In this document: positions 1 to 8,935 of the stretch, one piece after another
How positions within the stretch are numbered: the first letter of the stretch is position 1
Layout of the letters: each line of letters starts with the position of its first letter
Assembly (NCBI GenBank): GCA_029202525.1
Contig: CP119325.1
Location: 1,067,001 to 1,131,000, forward strand
Source: Candidatus Pseudomonas phytovorans
GTDB lineage: Bacteria; Pseudomonadota; Gammaproteobacteria; Pseudomonadales; Pseudomonadaceae
Reading direction: 5' to 3'
DNA: 64,000 bases
Notes under the pieces: model-generated
The model's database searches: none
The model's input: only the letters and a program-made list of their open reading frames with translations
Told to the model about the DNA's origin: nothing
Made by a program: the position numbers and the translations under genes

Positions 1-78
1 GCGCAGGCGGGCATTGAGCCAGAGGCCTGCGACCCCGGCACCAACGATCAGCACGTCAGTGGAAATGGCAGATGGCAT
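1..78 (-). CDS. FAD-dependent oxidoreductase, N-terminal fragment
   Basis: Only the first 26 codons are inside the window; the gene runs off the left edge. The reverse-strand reading starts with ATG at 78 and gives a short leader followed by a beta strand and the dinucleotide-binding signature GAGVAG (hydrophobic DVLIV immediately before it), the start of a Rossmann fold typical of FAD or NAD(P)-dependent oxidoreductases. The exact subfamily cannot be told from this piece. It lies upstream of the SMR pump gene on the same strand. Confidence 0.75.
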   Translation of the reverse strand, partial: MPSAISTDVLIVGAGVAGLWLNARLR

Positions 79-157
79 GGCGGTACCTCGAAGACTGGGA
101 CAGCTGGCAAGTATACAGGCTATACCTGTGGGGGCCCTATCGCCGGCACAGGTTGGC

Positions 158-490
158 TCAATGCCCGGCTGTCTTCGAGAACAGCTGAATCACCACCACC
201 CCACCCACAATCATGGCCATGCCCAGCATCGCAGGCACATCCAGCTTCTGCCCGTAGATCACCAGCGCCGCCACACTGATCAGCACGATCCCCAGCCCCG
301 ACCAGATGGCGTAGGCGATCCCCACCGGAATGCTGCGCACCACCAAGGTCAGCATCCAGAACGCGATGCCGTAGCCGACCACCATCAGCAGCAGCGGCAA
401 TGGCGTGCTCAGGCCCTTCACCGCTTTCATCGAGGCAGTGGCGATAACTTCGGCGCAGATGGCGATAGCGAGGTAGGTGTAGGCATTCAT
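158..490 (-). CDS. Small multidrug resistance (SMR) efflux pump, EmrE-like
   Basis: A 110-residue, four-helix inner-membrane protein of the SMR family, which works as a dimer and exports cationic drugs, quaternary ammonium compounds or osmolytes by proton antiport. The essential membrane glutamate of the family is present at residue 14 (AICAEVIATAS), and the conserved YAIWSGLG motif of helix 3 is present. An upstream ATG at 520 would add ten residues, but the ATG at 490 has a good GGAGG site eight bases before it and gives the normal family length. It is divergent from the LysR gene, which may regulate it (inference). EmrE/QacE-like rather than guanidinium exporter is a tentative call. Confidence 0.9.
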   Translation of the reverse strand: MNAYTYLAIAICAEVIATASMKAVKGLSTPLPLLLMVVGYGIAFWMLTLVVRSIPVGIAYAIWSGLGIVLISVAALVIYGQKLDVPAMLGMAMIVGGVVVIQLFSKTAGH

Positions 491-577
491 GGCAGGATCC
501 TCCGATAACTGGTCGGGCATTCTAGACGTTACCTGGATGGGGTAAAGTCATTACCTATCAATAGGGGAGATAGGTCG

Positions 578-1468
578 ATGGCCGAGCAGTGGAACCTCGA
601 GCAGTTGCGAACCTTTCTGCGCGTTGCCGAACTGCGCTCGTTTTCTGCTGTGGCGCGCGAGCAGCGCAAAGCCCAGTCGGCAGTCAGCAGCGCCATCGCC
701 CTGCTCGAAACTGACCTGGGTGTCACCTTGTTCGAGCGCAGCAGCGGCCGGCAGCCAAAGCTCACCGAAAATGGCAGCGCGCTGCTGGAAGATGCCCGCG
801 AACTGTTGCGCCAGTGCGAGCGCCTGGATGGCCGCGCACTGGCGTTGATGCGCGGGCAGGAGGCCTTGCTGCGGGTGGCGCAGGACGAAGCCATGCCCTA
901 TCAGCCGGTGATCGACAGCCTCGATGAACTGGCCAGCCGCTACCCGTTCCTGGAGGTGCAGCTGGCCAGTGGCGCCCAGGGCGATGTGGCGCGCAAGCTG
1001 GTGGAGCGTCGCGCTGACCTCGGCCTGTTCTTTCACCACGAGAGCATCCCGGCCTCGCTGGAGCGGCGTGCGCTGGGCAGTGTGGAAATGGTCACGGTGT
1101 GTTCGATCGACCACCCGTTGGCCCGCGAGCAGCGCGTTACCTGCCAGCAGCTGGCCCGCCACCGGCAATTGCTGATTACCCCGCAGCAAAGCGGTTATCC
1201 AGGTAGCGAAGCAGCCAGCCCGCAGGTGTGGCGTGCCGACAGCTTCTACGCCATGGCAGAGTTGCTGATGCGTGGCCTGGGCTGGGCCTGGTTACCACGC
1301 CATGTGGTGCAGTACCCGACCTACCAGGCGCACATGGTCGAGCTGGACAGCGAATGGCGCCCACCGGCGCTGGTAGCGGAACTGGCCTGGCGGCGCGATG
1401 AGCCCTTGGGGCCGGCGGCGCAGTGGCTGGCCGAGCGCTTTGCGGTGCACCTGCGTGCGATCGGGTAA
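578..1468 (+). CDS. LysR-family transcriptional regulator
   Basis: A 296-residue LysR-type regulator. Residues 1-65 hold the winged helix-turn-helix (EQLRTFLRVAELRSFSAVAR, then the typical QSAVSSAIALLETDLGVTLFER-like recognition region), and residues 90-290 form the effector-binding domain. It is divergent from the SMR pump gene with an 87-base shared intergenic region, the usual arrangement for LysR regulators controlling a neighbour. The effector is unknown. The 3' end abuts waaA with only 11 bases between the genes, so waaA may be read through from here. Confidence 0.9.
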   Translation: MAEQWNLEQLRTFLRVAELRSFSAVAREQRKAQSAVSSAIALLETDLGVTLFERSSGRQPKLTENGSALLEDARELLRQCERLDGRALALMRGQEALLRVAQDEAMPYQPVIDSLDELASRYPFLEVQLASGAQGDVARKLVERRADLGLFFHHESIPASLERRALGSVEMVTVCSIDHPLAREQRVTCQQLARHRQLLITPQQSGYPGSEAASPQVWRADSFYAMAELLMRGLGWAWLPRHVVQYPTYQAHMVELDSEWRPPALVAELAWRRDEPLGPAAQWLAERFAVHLRAIG

Positions 1469-1479
1469 ACTCCGCCGCC

Positions 1480-2751
1480 ATGAACAGAACACTCTATACC
1501 TTGCTGTTTCACCTGGGCCTGCCGCTGGTTAGGCTGCGCCTGTACCTGCGTGCGCGCAAGGCGCCAGCCTATGGTCAGCGTATCGCCGAGCGTTTCGCCT
1601 GCAAGCTGCCAGCCATGCGCCAGGGTGGCATCTGGGTGCATGCGGTGTCGGTGGGCGAGAGCATTGCCGCCGCGCCCATGGTGCGCGCCTTGCTCAAGGC
1701 TTACCCCGAGTTGCCGATCACGCTTACCTGCATGACACCTACCGGTTCCGAGCGCATTCGCGCCATGTTCGCCGATGAACCGCGCGTGCAGCATTGCTAC
1801 CTGCCCTACGACCTGCCGTGGGCGGCCGGGCGTTTTCTCGACCATGTGCAGCCGAAGCTGGGCATCATCATGGAAACCGAGCTGTGGCCCAATCACATTC
1901 ACCAGTGTGCCAAGCGCGGCATTCCGGTGGCGCTGGCCAATGCGCGATTGTCCGAGCGTTCGGCCCGTGGCTACGGGCGCTTTGCCAAGCTGACGCGGCC
2001 GATGCTGGCGGAGATGAACCTGATTGCCGTGCAGACCGAGACCGAGGCGCAACGCTTCCGTGAACTGGGTGCGCGGCCGGAGTGTGTGCAGGTCACAGGC
2101 TCGATCAAATTTGATCTGAAGATCGACGAGCAACTGCTACCGCGTGCCAGGGCCTTGCGTGAACAGTGGGGTACCACGCAGCGCCCGGTGTGGATTGCCG
2201 CCAGTACCCACGAGGGTGAGGATGCCTTGATCCTGCAGGCGCACCGGCAATTGCTGCAGGTGCATGGGGATGCCTTGCTGATCCTGGTACCGCGCCACCC
2301 CGAGCGCTTCAACGCGGTGCATGCGCTTTGCAGCGAACAGTTCACGACCGTGCGCCGCTCTGCCGGCACGCCGGTCGATGCGCAGACGCGGGTACTGCTT
2401 GGCGACACCATGGGCGAGTTGCTGTTCCTCTATGCGCTGGCCGACATTGCCTTTGTCGGCGGGAGCCTGGTGCCTACCGGTGGGCACAACCCGTTGGAGC
2501 CGGCAGCGTTGGCGTTGCCGGTGATCATGGGGCCACATGTGTTCAACTTCCTCGAAATCAGTGCGATGTTGCGCGAGGCGGGGGCGTTGCAGCAGGTGGA
2601 CGATGCCGACGGGCTGGCCGGGGAAGTGCGGCGGCTGGTCGAGTTGCCGCAGGCTGCGCAGCGCATGGGCGAGGCGGGCAGGGCGGTGATGCGGGCCAAT
2701 CAGGGGGCGTTGCAGCGCTTGCTTGATGGCCTGGCTGCGCTAATGCGCTGA
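1480..2751 (+). CDS. waaA: Lipid IVA 3-deoxy-D-manno-octulosonic acid transferase
   Basis: A 423-residue GT30 glycosyltransferase that adds Kdo residues from CMP-Kdo to lipid IVA at the cytoplasmic face of the inner membrane, the first step of LPS core assembly. An N-terminal hydrophobic anchor (YTLLFHLGLPLVRLRLYL) is followed by the family signature GGIWVHAVSVGES, METELWPN and, near residue 325, FVGGSLVPTGGHNPLEPA, all typical of WaaA/KdtA. The ATG at 1480 matches homologues; an in-frame GTG/ATG further upstream lies inside the LysR gene and is less likely. A REP pair follows the gene. Confidence 0.95.
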   Translation: MNRTLYTLLFHLGLPLVRLRLYLRARKAPAYGQRIAERFACKLPAMRQGGIWVHAVSVGESIAAAPMVRALLKAYPELPITLTCMTPTGSERIRAMFADEPRVQHCYLPYDLPWAAGRFLDHVQPKLGIIMETELWPNHIHQCAKRGIPVALANARLSERSARGYGRFAKLTRPMLAEMNLIAVQTETEAQRFRELGARPECVQVTGSIKFDLKIDEQLLPRARALREQWGTTQRPVWIAASTHEGEDALILQAHRQLLQVHGDALLILVPRHPERFNAVHALCSEQFTTVRRSAGTPVDAQTRVLLGDTMGELLFLYALADIAFVGGSLVPTGGHNPLEPAALALPVIMGPHVFNFLEISAMLREAGALQQVDDADGLAGEVRRLVELPQAAQRMGEAGRAVMRANQGALQRLLDGLAALMR

Positions 2752-2764
2752 TATTTGCGTTGGC

Positions 2765-2852
2765 TTCTTCGCGGGCTCGCCCGCTCCCACAGGATTTATG
2801 CAGGGTTTGAGGGCTGCGCAATCCCTGTGGGAGCGGGCGAGCCCGCGAAGAA
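2765..2852. repeat. REP inverted pair
   Basis: Two copies of the P. putida REP element (TTCGCGGGCTCGCCCGCTCC and its reverse complement, followed by CACAGG) face each other around a roughly 30-base spacer. It lies between convergent waaA and tolC, so a transcript in either direction can fold a long hairpin. This is a typical 3'-end position for such elements. Confidence 0.9.
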
Positions 2853-2865
2853 CTCAACACCTATC

Positions 2866-4299
2866 TCAAGGGCGGCGCTCGAAGTTCTTGGCCGCAGCAG
2901 CAGCCAAATCCGGCGGCAAGAAGTCCTTGTCCGGGTTGTAGTCCGGTTTCAGGTAGCGCTTGAGGTCCTGCAGGTCTTGCGGGCTTAGCGTACCGGCCGC
3001 CTGCTTCAGGCTCAGGTTGTCGAGGATGTAATCGTAGCGGCTGTTGTTGTAATCCCTCACCGAGGTATACAGCTGGCGCTGGGCATCGAGCACGTCGACG
3101 ATGTTGCGGGTACCGACCTGGTAGCCGATTTCGGTGGCTTCCAGCGCGCTCTGGTTGGAGATGATCGACTGCTTGCGCGCCTGCACCTGTTCCACATCAG
3201 TGTTCACCGCGCGGTGCAGGTTGCGCGTGTTCTCCACCACTTGGCGGCGCAGGCTTTCGCGCTGCTGTTCGCTCTGGCTCAGGCGCTGGTAGGCCTCGCG
3301 TACCTGCGAGCTGGTCAGGCCGCCGCTGTAGATCGGGATGTTCAGTTGCAGGCCAACGCTGGTCTGTTCGACATCGCCGCTGTAGCGCACGCCCAGTTGC
3401 GAAGGGTTGGTGAAGCCGAGGCTGTCGTTGTCGCCCTTCTGGTACTTGGCCACTGCATCCAGGGTCGGTGCATGGCCGGCCTTGCGCTGGCGCAGGGTTT
3501 CTTCGGCAGCGGAAACCGCATAGTTGGTGGCCAGCAGATTGAGGTTCTGGCGGCCAGCGGTTTCGACCCAGGCCTTGGCGTCGTTTGGCGTTGGCACCTG
3601 GACGGGCAGGGTATGCACCACCCCTTGAATCGAGGTGTATTCACGGTTGGTCAGGGTGACCAGCGCCTCGAAGGCATCCTGCACCTGGCGCTCGGCGATG
3701 ATCCGGTTGGCCCGGGCCGTGTCGTAGCTGGCCTGGGATTGCAGCACGTCAGTCTTGTCCGACAGGCCCACATCGAAGCGTTCGTTGGACTGGTCCAATT
3801 GGCGCTTGAACGCGGCTTCTTCAGCCTTGGTGGCGGCCAGGTTGTCCTGCGCGCGCAACACGGCGAAGTAGTTCTGCGCAGTTTGCAGGATCAGGTTCTG
3901 TTCGGTGGCCGACAGCTCCAACGCCGCCTGTTCGTTGACCGCTTCGGCTGCCTGCAACTGGAACCAGCGGTCGGCGCGGAAGATCGGCTGGGCCAGGGTC
4001 GCGCTCCAGGAGTTGCCGCTGCGGTTGGAGGTAATGGACGGCTCATCGAGCTTGGTGCGGGTATTCATCATCTCGGCACCAGCCGACAGATTCGGCAGCA
4101 AACCGGCGCGGGCCTGTGGCACCACTTCGCGGCGGGCGCCGTAATCGGCGCGTGCCGCTGCCAGGTCGGCGTTGTTGTCGACCGCTTCCTGATAGACGCT
4201 GACCAGGTCGGTCTTGACCGTAGAGGGCACGTCCGCTGCCCAGACCACTCCGTTGGACGCACAAGACACGGCTATCGCCAGTGAGAGTTTGCGCAGCAT
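2866..4299 (-). CDS. tolC: TolC-family outer membrane efflux protein
   Basis: A 477-residue outer-membrane channel of the TolC family, which links inner-membrane exporters (RND, ABC or MFS type) to the outside. An N-terminal Sec signal peptide (LRKLSLAIAVSCASNGVVWA) precedes two outer membrane efflux repeats with coiled-coil regions. Family signatures include YQEAVDNNADL near the N terminus, the alanine-rich first helix, and VDVLDAQRQLY near the C-terminal hairpin. The frame stays open upstream to an ATG at 4788, but that start would run through the TPP riboswitch, and the ATG at 4299 begins directly with a signal peptide. It is divergent from thiC. No partner pump genes are adjacent, as is common for the housekeeping TolC. 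Confidence 0.92.
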   Translation of the reverse strand: MLRKLSLAIAVSCASNGVVWAADVPSTVKTDLVSVYQEAVDNNADLAAARADYGARREVVPQARAGLLPNLSAGAEMMNTRTKLDEPSITSNRSGNSWSATLAQPIFRADRWFQLQAAEAVNEQAALELSATEQNLILQTAQNYFAVLRAQDNLAATKAEEAAFKRQLDQSNERFDVGLSDKTDVLQSQASYDTARANRIIAERQVQDAFEALVTLTNREYTSIQGVVHTLPVQVPTPNDAKAWVETAGRQNLNLLATNYAVSAAEETLRQRKAGHAPTLDAVAKYQKGDNDSLGFTNPSQLGVRYSGDVEQTSVGLQLNIPIYSGGLTSSQVREAYQRLSQSEQQRESLRRQVVENTRNLHRAVNTDVEQVQARKQSIISNQSALEATEIGYQVGTRNIVDVLDAQRQLYTSVRDYNNSRYDYILDNLSLKQAAGTLSPQDLQDLKRYLKPDYNPDKDFLPPDLAAAAAKNFERRP

Positions 4300-4465
4300 A
4301 GAGGCAATCCTTGTACGAAATTTAATTACTGAACTGTTGAGTATCGAGCGACGGGCCAGTGTAGTGCCATGCGCCCCTGGCAACAATCGCCCGGTGTGCC
4401 TTTCATCAACCGCGCATTTAGCTGCTTGGCTTTGCCGACCACTCCAGTCTAGACTGCGCATGTTC

Positions 4466-4555
4466 TTGTCGGGGTGCCTTGAAGCAAAGGCTGAGATCGC
4501 AAAGTTGCGGATCCCGTTGAACCTGATCAGGTTAGCGCCTGCGTAGGGAACAAGA
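4466..4555 (+). ncRNA. TPP riboswitch (THI element) aptamer
   Basis: The leader of thiC holds the conserved THI-box blocks in order: GGGGTGCC (4471), GGCTGAGATC (4489), then CCGTTGAACCTGATCAGG (4513) and GTTAGCGCCTGCGTAGGGAA (4531). These match the TPP aptamer consensus, including the CTGAGA and ACCTGATCAGG pieces of the ligand pocket. It is expected to reduce thiC expression when thiamine pyrophosphate is plentiful. Confidence 0.96.
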
Positions 4556-4565
4556 TTGCTCACCT

Positions 4566-4600
4566 TCCCGGGGAGCCTCTTGTGCCAGGTCCGGGATTTT
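4566..4600 (+). terminator. Possible riboswitch expression platform (terminator hairpin)
   Basis: Just after the aptamer, TCCCGG (4566-4571) can pair with CCGGGA (4591-4596), with an inner CCT/AGG pairing (4576-4578/4587-4589), followed by TTTT. This looks like a weak Rho-independent terminator that could be the off state. The rest of the leader to thiC (4601-4722) shows nothing else that I recognise. Confidence 0.5.
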
Positions 4601-4722
4601 CGTAGCTGTAAACAGCTATGGGCACCCCATATCCGGCACTGCATCCGTCTCAGGGTGCGTCCGCGTCTTTCAGGTTCTCCCCCGACATTCCATCCGCTAG
4701 GAAGCTGTCTGGAGAGCCCGTG

Positions 4723-6603
4723 ATGAGCAAACAAGAAAAAACGATCAATCTCAGCGAATCGGCACAAGTCGATCAGCAGTCCGTGCAACCGCTACCGCGT
4801 TCGCGCAAGGTTTATGTCGAAGGCTCGCGCCCGGACATTCGTGTCCCCATGCGTGAGATCAGCCTGGACGATACCCCGACCGATTTCGGCGGCGAAACCA
4901 ACGCCCCGGTGCTGGTCTATGACACCTCCGGCCCGTACACCGACCCCAATGTGATCATTGATGTGCGCAAAGGCCTGGCTGATGTGCGCTCGGCCTGGAT
5001 CGACGACCGTGGTGATACCGAGCGCCTGGGCGGCCTGAGCTCCAACTTCGGCCAGCAGCGCCTGAACGATGCCGAGTTGAGCAAGCTGCGTTTCGCCCAT
5101 GTGCGCAACCCGCGCCGGGCCAAGGCAGGGGTCAACGTTTCGCAGATGCACTATGCCCGCCAAGGCATCATCACCGCCGAGATGGAATACGTTGCCATCC
5201 GCGAGAACATGAAACTGCAGGAGGCCCGCGCTGCCGGCCTGCTCGACCAGCAGCACCCTGGCCACAGCTTTGGTGCCAGCATTCCGAAAGAAATCACCGC
5301 CGAGTTCGTCCGCGAGGAAGTCGCCCGTGGCCGCGCGATCATTCCGGCCAACATCAACCACCCGGAAGTGGAGCCGATGATCATTGGCCGCAACTTCCTG
5401 GTGAAGATCAACGGCAACATCGGCAACAGCGCCCTGGGCTCTTCGATTGAAGAGGAAGTGGCCAAGCTGACCTGGGGCATTCGCTGGGGGTCGGACACGG
5501 TCATGGACCTGTCCACCGGCAAGCACATTCACGAAACCCGCGAGTGGATCATCCGCAACTCGCCAGTGCCGATCGGTACCGTGCCGATCTACCAGGCTCT
5601 GGAAAAGGTCAACGGCGTGGCCGAAGACCTGACCTGGGAGCTGTTCCGCGACACCCTGATCGAGCAGGCCGAGCAAGGCGTGGACTACTTCACGATCCAT
5701 GCCGGCGTGCTGCTGCGCTATGTGCCGCTGACTGCCAAGCGCGTCACCGGCATCGTCAGCCGCGGTGGCTCGATCATGGCCAAGTGGTGCCTGGCGCACC
5801 ACAAGGAAAACTTCCTGTACACGCACTTCGACGAAATCTGCGAAATCATGAAGGCCTACGACGTCAGCTTCTCGCTGGGTGACGGCCTGCGCCCCGGCTC
5901 GATCGCCGACGCCAACGACGCCGCACAGTTCGGCGAGCTGGAAACCCTCGGCGAGCTGACCAAGATCGCCTGGAAGCACGACGTGCAGTGCATGATCGAA
6001 GGCCCCGGCCACGTGCCGATGCAACTGATCAAGGAGAACATGGACAAGCAGCTGGAGTGCTGCGACGAGGCGCCGTTCTACACCCTCGGCCCGCTGACTA
6101 CCGATATCGCCCCGGGTTACGACCACATCACCTCGGGCATTGGTGCGGCAATGATCGGCTGGTTCGGTTGCGCCATGCTTTGTTACGTCACGCCCAAGGA
6201 GCACCTGGGCCTGCCGAACAAGGACGACGTGAAAACCGGCATCATCACCTACAAGATCGCTGCGCACGCCGCCGACCTTGCCAAGGGCCACCCGGGTGCG
6301 CAGATCCGTGACAACGCCTTGTCCAAGGCGCGCTTCGAGTTCCGCTGGCAAGACCAGTTCAACCTCGGCCTGGACCCGGACACTGCCCGCGCCTTCCACG
6401 ACGAGACCCTGCCGAAGGAGTCGGCCAAGGTCGCGCACTTCTGCTCGATGTGCGGGCCGAAGTTCTGCTCGATGAAGATCACCCAGGAAGTGCGTGAATA
6501 CGCCGCCAGGATCGAGACCGTGGACGTGTCGGTCGAGCAAGGCATGCGCGAGCAGGCCGAGCGGTTCCGCCAGGAAGGCAGCCAGCTGTACCAGAAAGTC
6601 TAA
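4723..6603 (+). CDS. thiC: Phosphomethylpyrimidine synthase ThiC
   Basis: A 626-residue radical SAM enzyme that converts 5-aminoimidazole ribotide into hydroxymethylpyrimidine phosphate, the pyrimidine branch of thiamine synthesis. The non-canonical Fe-S motif CX2CX4C is seen near the C terminus (CSMCGPKFC). Other family blocks include NINHPEVEPMIIGRNF and GALGSS-like NIGNSALGSS. The ATG at 4723 follows GGAGAGCCCG and yields the standard N terminus; an open frame further upstream reaches into the leader and is not the real start. It is controlled by the TPP riboswitch and followed by a REP pair and the CytX permease gene. Confidence 0.98.
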   Translation: MSKQEKTINLSESAQVDQQSVQPLPRSRKVYVEGSRPDIRVPMREISLDDTPTDFGGETNAPVLVYDTSGPYTDPNVIIDVRKGLADVRSAWIDDRGDTERLGGLSSNFGQQRLNDAELSKLRFAHVRNPRRAKAGVNVSQMHYARQGIITAEMEYVAIRENMKLQEARAAGLLDQQHPGHSFGASIPKEITAEFVREEVARGRAIIPANINHPEVEPMIIGRNFLVKINGNIGNSALGSSIEEEVAKLTWGIRWGSDTVMDLSTGKHIHETREWIIRNSPVPIGTVPIYQALEKVNGVAEDLTWELFRDTLIEQAEQGVDYFTIHAGVLLRYVPLTAKRVTGIVSRGGSIMAKWCLAHHKENFLYTHFDEICEIMKAYDVSFSLGDGLRPGSIADANDAAQFGELETLGELTKIAWKHDVQCMIEGPGHVPMQLIKENMDKQLECCDEAPFYTLGPLTTDIAPGYDHITSGIGAAMIGWFGCAMLCYVTPKEHLGLPNKDDVKTGIITYKIAAHAADLAKGHPGAQIRDNALSKARFEFRWQDQFNLGLDPDTARAFHDETLPKESAKVAHFCSMCGPKFCSMKITQEVREYAARIETVDVSVEQGMREQAERFRQEGSQLYQKV

Positions 6604-6619
6604 GACCGTCATTTCCCTT

Positions 6620-6709
6620 TGTGGGAGCGGGCTTGCCCCGCGAATGCGTCAGCTGCGCCAACGCGTTTGGCAGGCCTGGCACCTTCGCGGGGCAAGCCCG
6701 CTCCCACAA
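6620..6709. repeat. REP inverted pair
   Basis: GTGGGAGCGGGCTTGCCCCG at 6621 and its reverse complement ending at 6707 flank a roughly 40-base spacer between thiC and the permease gene. The hairpin could attenuate or stabilise the thiC transcript ahead of the permease gene. Confidence 0.9.
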
Positions 6710-6751
6710 TGGGTCTGCGAAGCCCCATAAATTCTTCCGGCGAACATAACA

Positions 6752-8035
6752 ATGACCACCCCCAGCCAATTCTCCCCCGACCACCCGGTCCCCAACCACC
6801 AGCGTATCTTCGGCGCCCGCGACCTGTTCTCGCTGTGGTTCTCCCTCGGCATCGGCCTCATGGTGCTGCAGGTCGGCGCCATGCTGGCGCCAGGGCTTGG
6901 CCTCGCCGGCGCGGTGCTCGCCATCGCCCTGGGCACCGGTGTCGGTGTGCTGTTGCTGGGGGCCGCCGGGGTTATCGGCAGCGACACTGGCCTGTCTGCC
7001 ATGGGTACCCTGAAACTCAGCCTGGGCAGCCATGGCGCCCGCTTGCCCGCGCTGCTAAACCTGCTGCAACTGGTAGGCTGGGGCGCGTTCGAGATCATCG
7101 TCATGCGCGATGCAGCCAGCCTGCTGGGTGCACGCACGTTTGGCGAAGACAGTGCCTGGAACAGCCCGATGCTCTGGACCCTGTGTTTCGGCACCCTGGC
7201 CACCCTGCTGGCAGTCAGTGGGCCACTGGCGTTCGTGCGCAAGGTGCTGCGCGCCTGGGGTATCTGGTTGCTGCTGGGCGCGTGCATCTGGCTGACCTGG
7301 AACCTGTTCGCCAAGGCCGACCTGGCTGCGCTGTGGAACCGCGCCGGGGACGGCTCGATGTCGCTGGCGGTGGGCTTTGATATCGCCATTGCCATGCCGC
7401 TGTCCTGGCTGCCGCTGATTGCCGATTACTCGCGCTTCGCCCGCAGCGGCAAGCATGTGTTCGGCGGCACCGTCGTGGGCTATTTCATCGGCAACACCTG
7501 GCTGATGAGCCTGGGCGTGGCCTACACGCTGGCCTTTGCTGGCAGCGGTGAAGTCAATGCCCTGCTGCTGGCCCTGGCCGGCGCCGGCATGGGTATCCCG
7601 CTTTTGCTGATTCTGCTGGACGAGTCCGAAAAGGCCTTTGCCGACATCCACTCGGCTGCAGTTTCCACCGGCGTGCTGCTGCCGCTGAAGGTCGAGCACC
7701 TTGCGTTGGCCATCGGCGCGCTGTGCACCCTCATCGCCCTGCTGGCGCCGCTGGCGCAATACGAAAACTTCCTGCTGCTGATCGGTTCGGTGTTCGCGCC
7801 GCTGTTCGGCGTGGTGCTGATGGACCACTACGTGATACGTCGCCGCCGCCTGCCGGCACAGGTCGATGGCTTGCACTGGCAAGCGCTGGTGGCGTGGTTG
7901 GTGGGGGTGGCGGCCTATCACCTGATCGCCGCCAATGCACCGGAGCTGGGTGCAACCCTGCCAGCATTGCTGCTGGCGGGTGTACTGCATGGGCTGCTAA
8001 GCCTTAGCCGCGGCCGGGAAACAGTTCAGGCTTGA
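6752..8035 (+). CDS. cytX: Putative hydroxymethylpyrimidine transporter CytX (NCS1 family)
   Basis: A 427-residue polytopic inner-membrane protein with about 12 hydrophobic segments of the nucleobase:cation symporter-1 (purine/cytosine permease) family. The N-terminal stretch RIFGARDLFSLWFSLGIGL and the SWLPLIADYSRFAR motif in the middle are typical of the CytX branch, which is associated with thiamine genes and believed to import hydroxymethylpyrimidine. Its position directly downstream of thiC supports that role. The assignment rests on family and context and has not been shown for this protein. Its 3' end overlaps the convergent lipoprotein gene by 32 bases. Confidence 0.85.
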   Translation: MTTPSQFSPDHPVPNHQRIFGARDLFSLWFSLGIGLMVLQVGAMLAPGLGLAGAVLAIALGTGVGVLLLGAAGVIGSDTGLSAMGTLKLSLGSHGARLPALLNLLQLVGWGAFEIIVMRDAASLLGARTFGEDSAWNSPMLWTLCFGTLATLLAVSGPLAFVRKVLRAWGIWLLLGACIWLTWNLFAKADLAALWNRAGDGSMSLAVGFDIAIAMPLSWLPLIADYSRFARSGKHVFGGTVVGYFIGNTWLMSLGVAYTLAFAGSGEVNALLLALAGAGMGIPLLLILLDESEKAFADIHSAAVSTGVLLPLKVEHLALAIGALCTLIALLAPLAQYENFLLLIGSVFAPLFGVVLMDHYVIRRRRLPAQVDGLHWQALVAWLVGVAAYHLIAANAPELGATLPALLLAGVLHGLLSLSRGRETVQA

Positions 8036-8750
8036 GAACGCCATTCAGGCGCGGGTACGGGATTTTCAGTTCCACGTGGCCCATGGAATAGGGCGCGATG
8101 GCGTAGACCTCGTACTTGACCACCACCGCGCCGTACGTCAGGGCGATGTGCGGCGACTTCTTGAACGGCCAGGTTTTGACGAACTCGGCGTCCTTGTCCA
8201 TGCCCACGCTCATCAGCCAGGCACGGTGTGACTCCTCGACGGTTTTCCAGAAGGTGTCCTCCTGGCCAGGCACCAGCATGTCCTGCAAGGTCAGCACTTT
8301 GTCCAGCTTGCGCGAATAGTTGATGAAGCCGCGCCCGGGCATGCCGTGGGCGCCACCGCTGTCCAGATAACTGGACAACTCGATGATCACCAGCCCGTCA
8401 TGCTGCTCGCGTACCTTGGCTTGCAGGTAACTGCTGTTACGTTTGTCGGCACTGGCCAGATATTGCTGCTCGTAGGCCTGCAAGGTGCTTGGCGCGGTGC
8501 CATGCTGATTGTCGTCGGTCAGTTGCAGCAGGCGCTTCTCGACGATGCCGTCGAGCTTGGGCAGGGCCGGGAAGTGGACCATGTCGATGTTTACCAGCGG
8601 GCAGTCGCTTTCGCTGCAGCCGGGTTTGACATGCTCCCAGGCGTCGCGCTTGACCTCCAGCGGGGCCCGGTAGTTGGGCGTGAACAGGCTCTGGCAGGCG
8701 CCCAGCGCGAGTGCCAGCACGGCCACGGAAGTCAGTTTGACAAGTGTCAT
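8004..8750 (-). CDS. DUF3298 (RsiV-like) lipoprotein
   Basis: A 248-residue protein with a lipoprotein signal: positively charged start, hydrophobic core, and lipobox LALGAC with Cys19. The body matches the RsiV/DUF3298 type of secreted domain (for example YSRKLDKVLTLQDML and the SLYLDSGGAHG-like ELSSYLDSGGAHG). In Bacillus the related domain in RsiV binds lysozyme; whether this protein binds anything similar is not known. It is convergent with cytX, with the ends overlapping, and divergent from nudF. Confidence 0.85.
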   Translation of the reverse strand: MTLVKLTSVAVLALALGACQSLFTPNYRAPLEVKRDAWEHVKPGCSESDCPLVNIDMVHFPALPKLDGIVEKRLLQLTDDNQHGTAPSTLQAYEQQYLASADKRNSSYLQAKVREQHDGLVIIELSSYLDSGGAHGMPGRGFINYSRKLDKVLTLQDMLVPGQEDTFWKTVEESHRAWLMSVGMDKDAEFVKTWPFKKSPHIALTYGAVVVKYEVYAIAPYSMGHVELKIPYPRLNGVLKPELFPGRG

Positions 8751-8935
8751 GATGATCCTTGCAGAACAGGGAAAAGTCGGCCTTTGACCGTCTGCGCGGC
8801 CTTCAGTTCGCCACTAAGCTAACAGAGTGAAGACGCGCTGTCCCGAGTGTGCGAACGGTTGCCGGAAAGGGGTGAAACGGGCAAGCGTGCAGAGTAGGAT
8901 GGCGCGATGCGGTAATTGAGGTAACGAGGATTTCC

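Noticed and set aside
4300..4788. Upstream extension of tolC to an ATG at 4788
   Set aside because: The extension is antisense to the TPP riboswitch and the thiC start, and would hide the signal peptide internally.
4792..6612. 606-codon open frame on the reverse strand across thiC
   Set aside because: It mirrors thiC codon for codon, is rich in His/Val/Gln/Asp typical of antisense readings of GC-rich genes, and resembles no family that I know.
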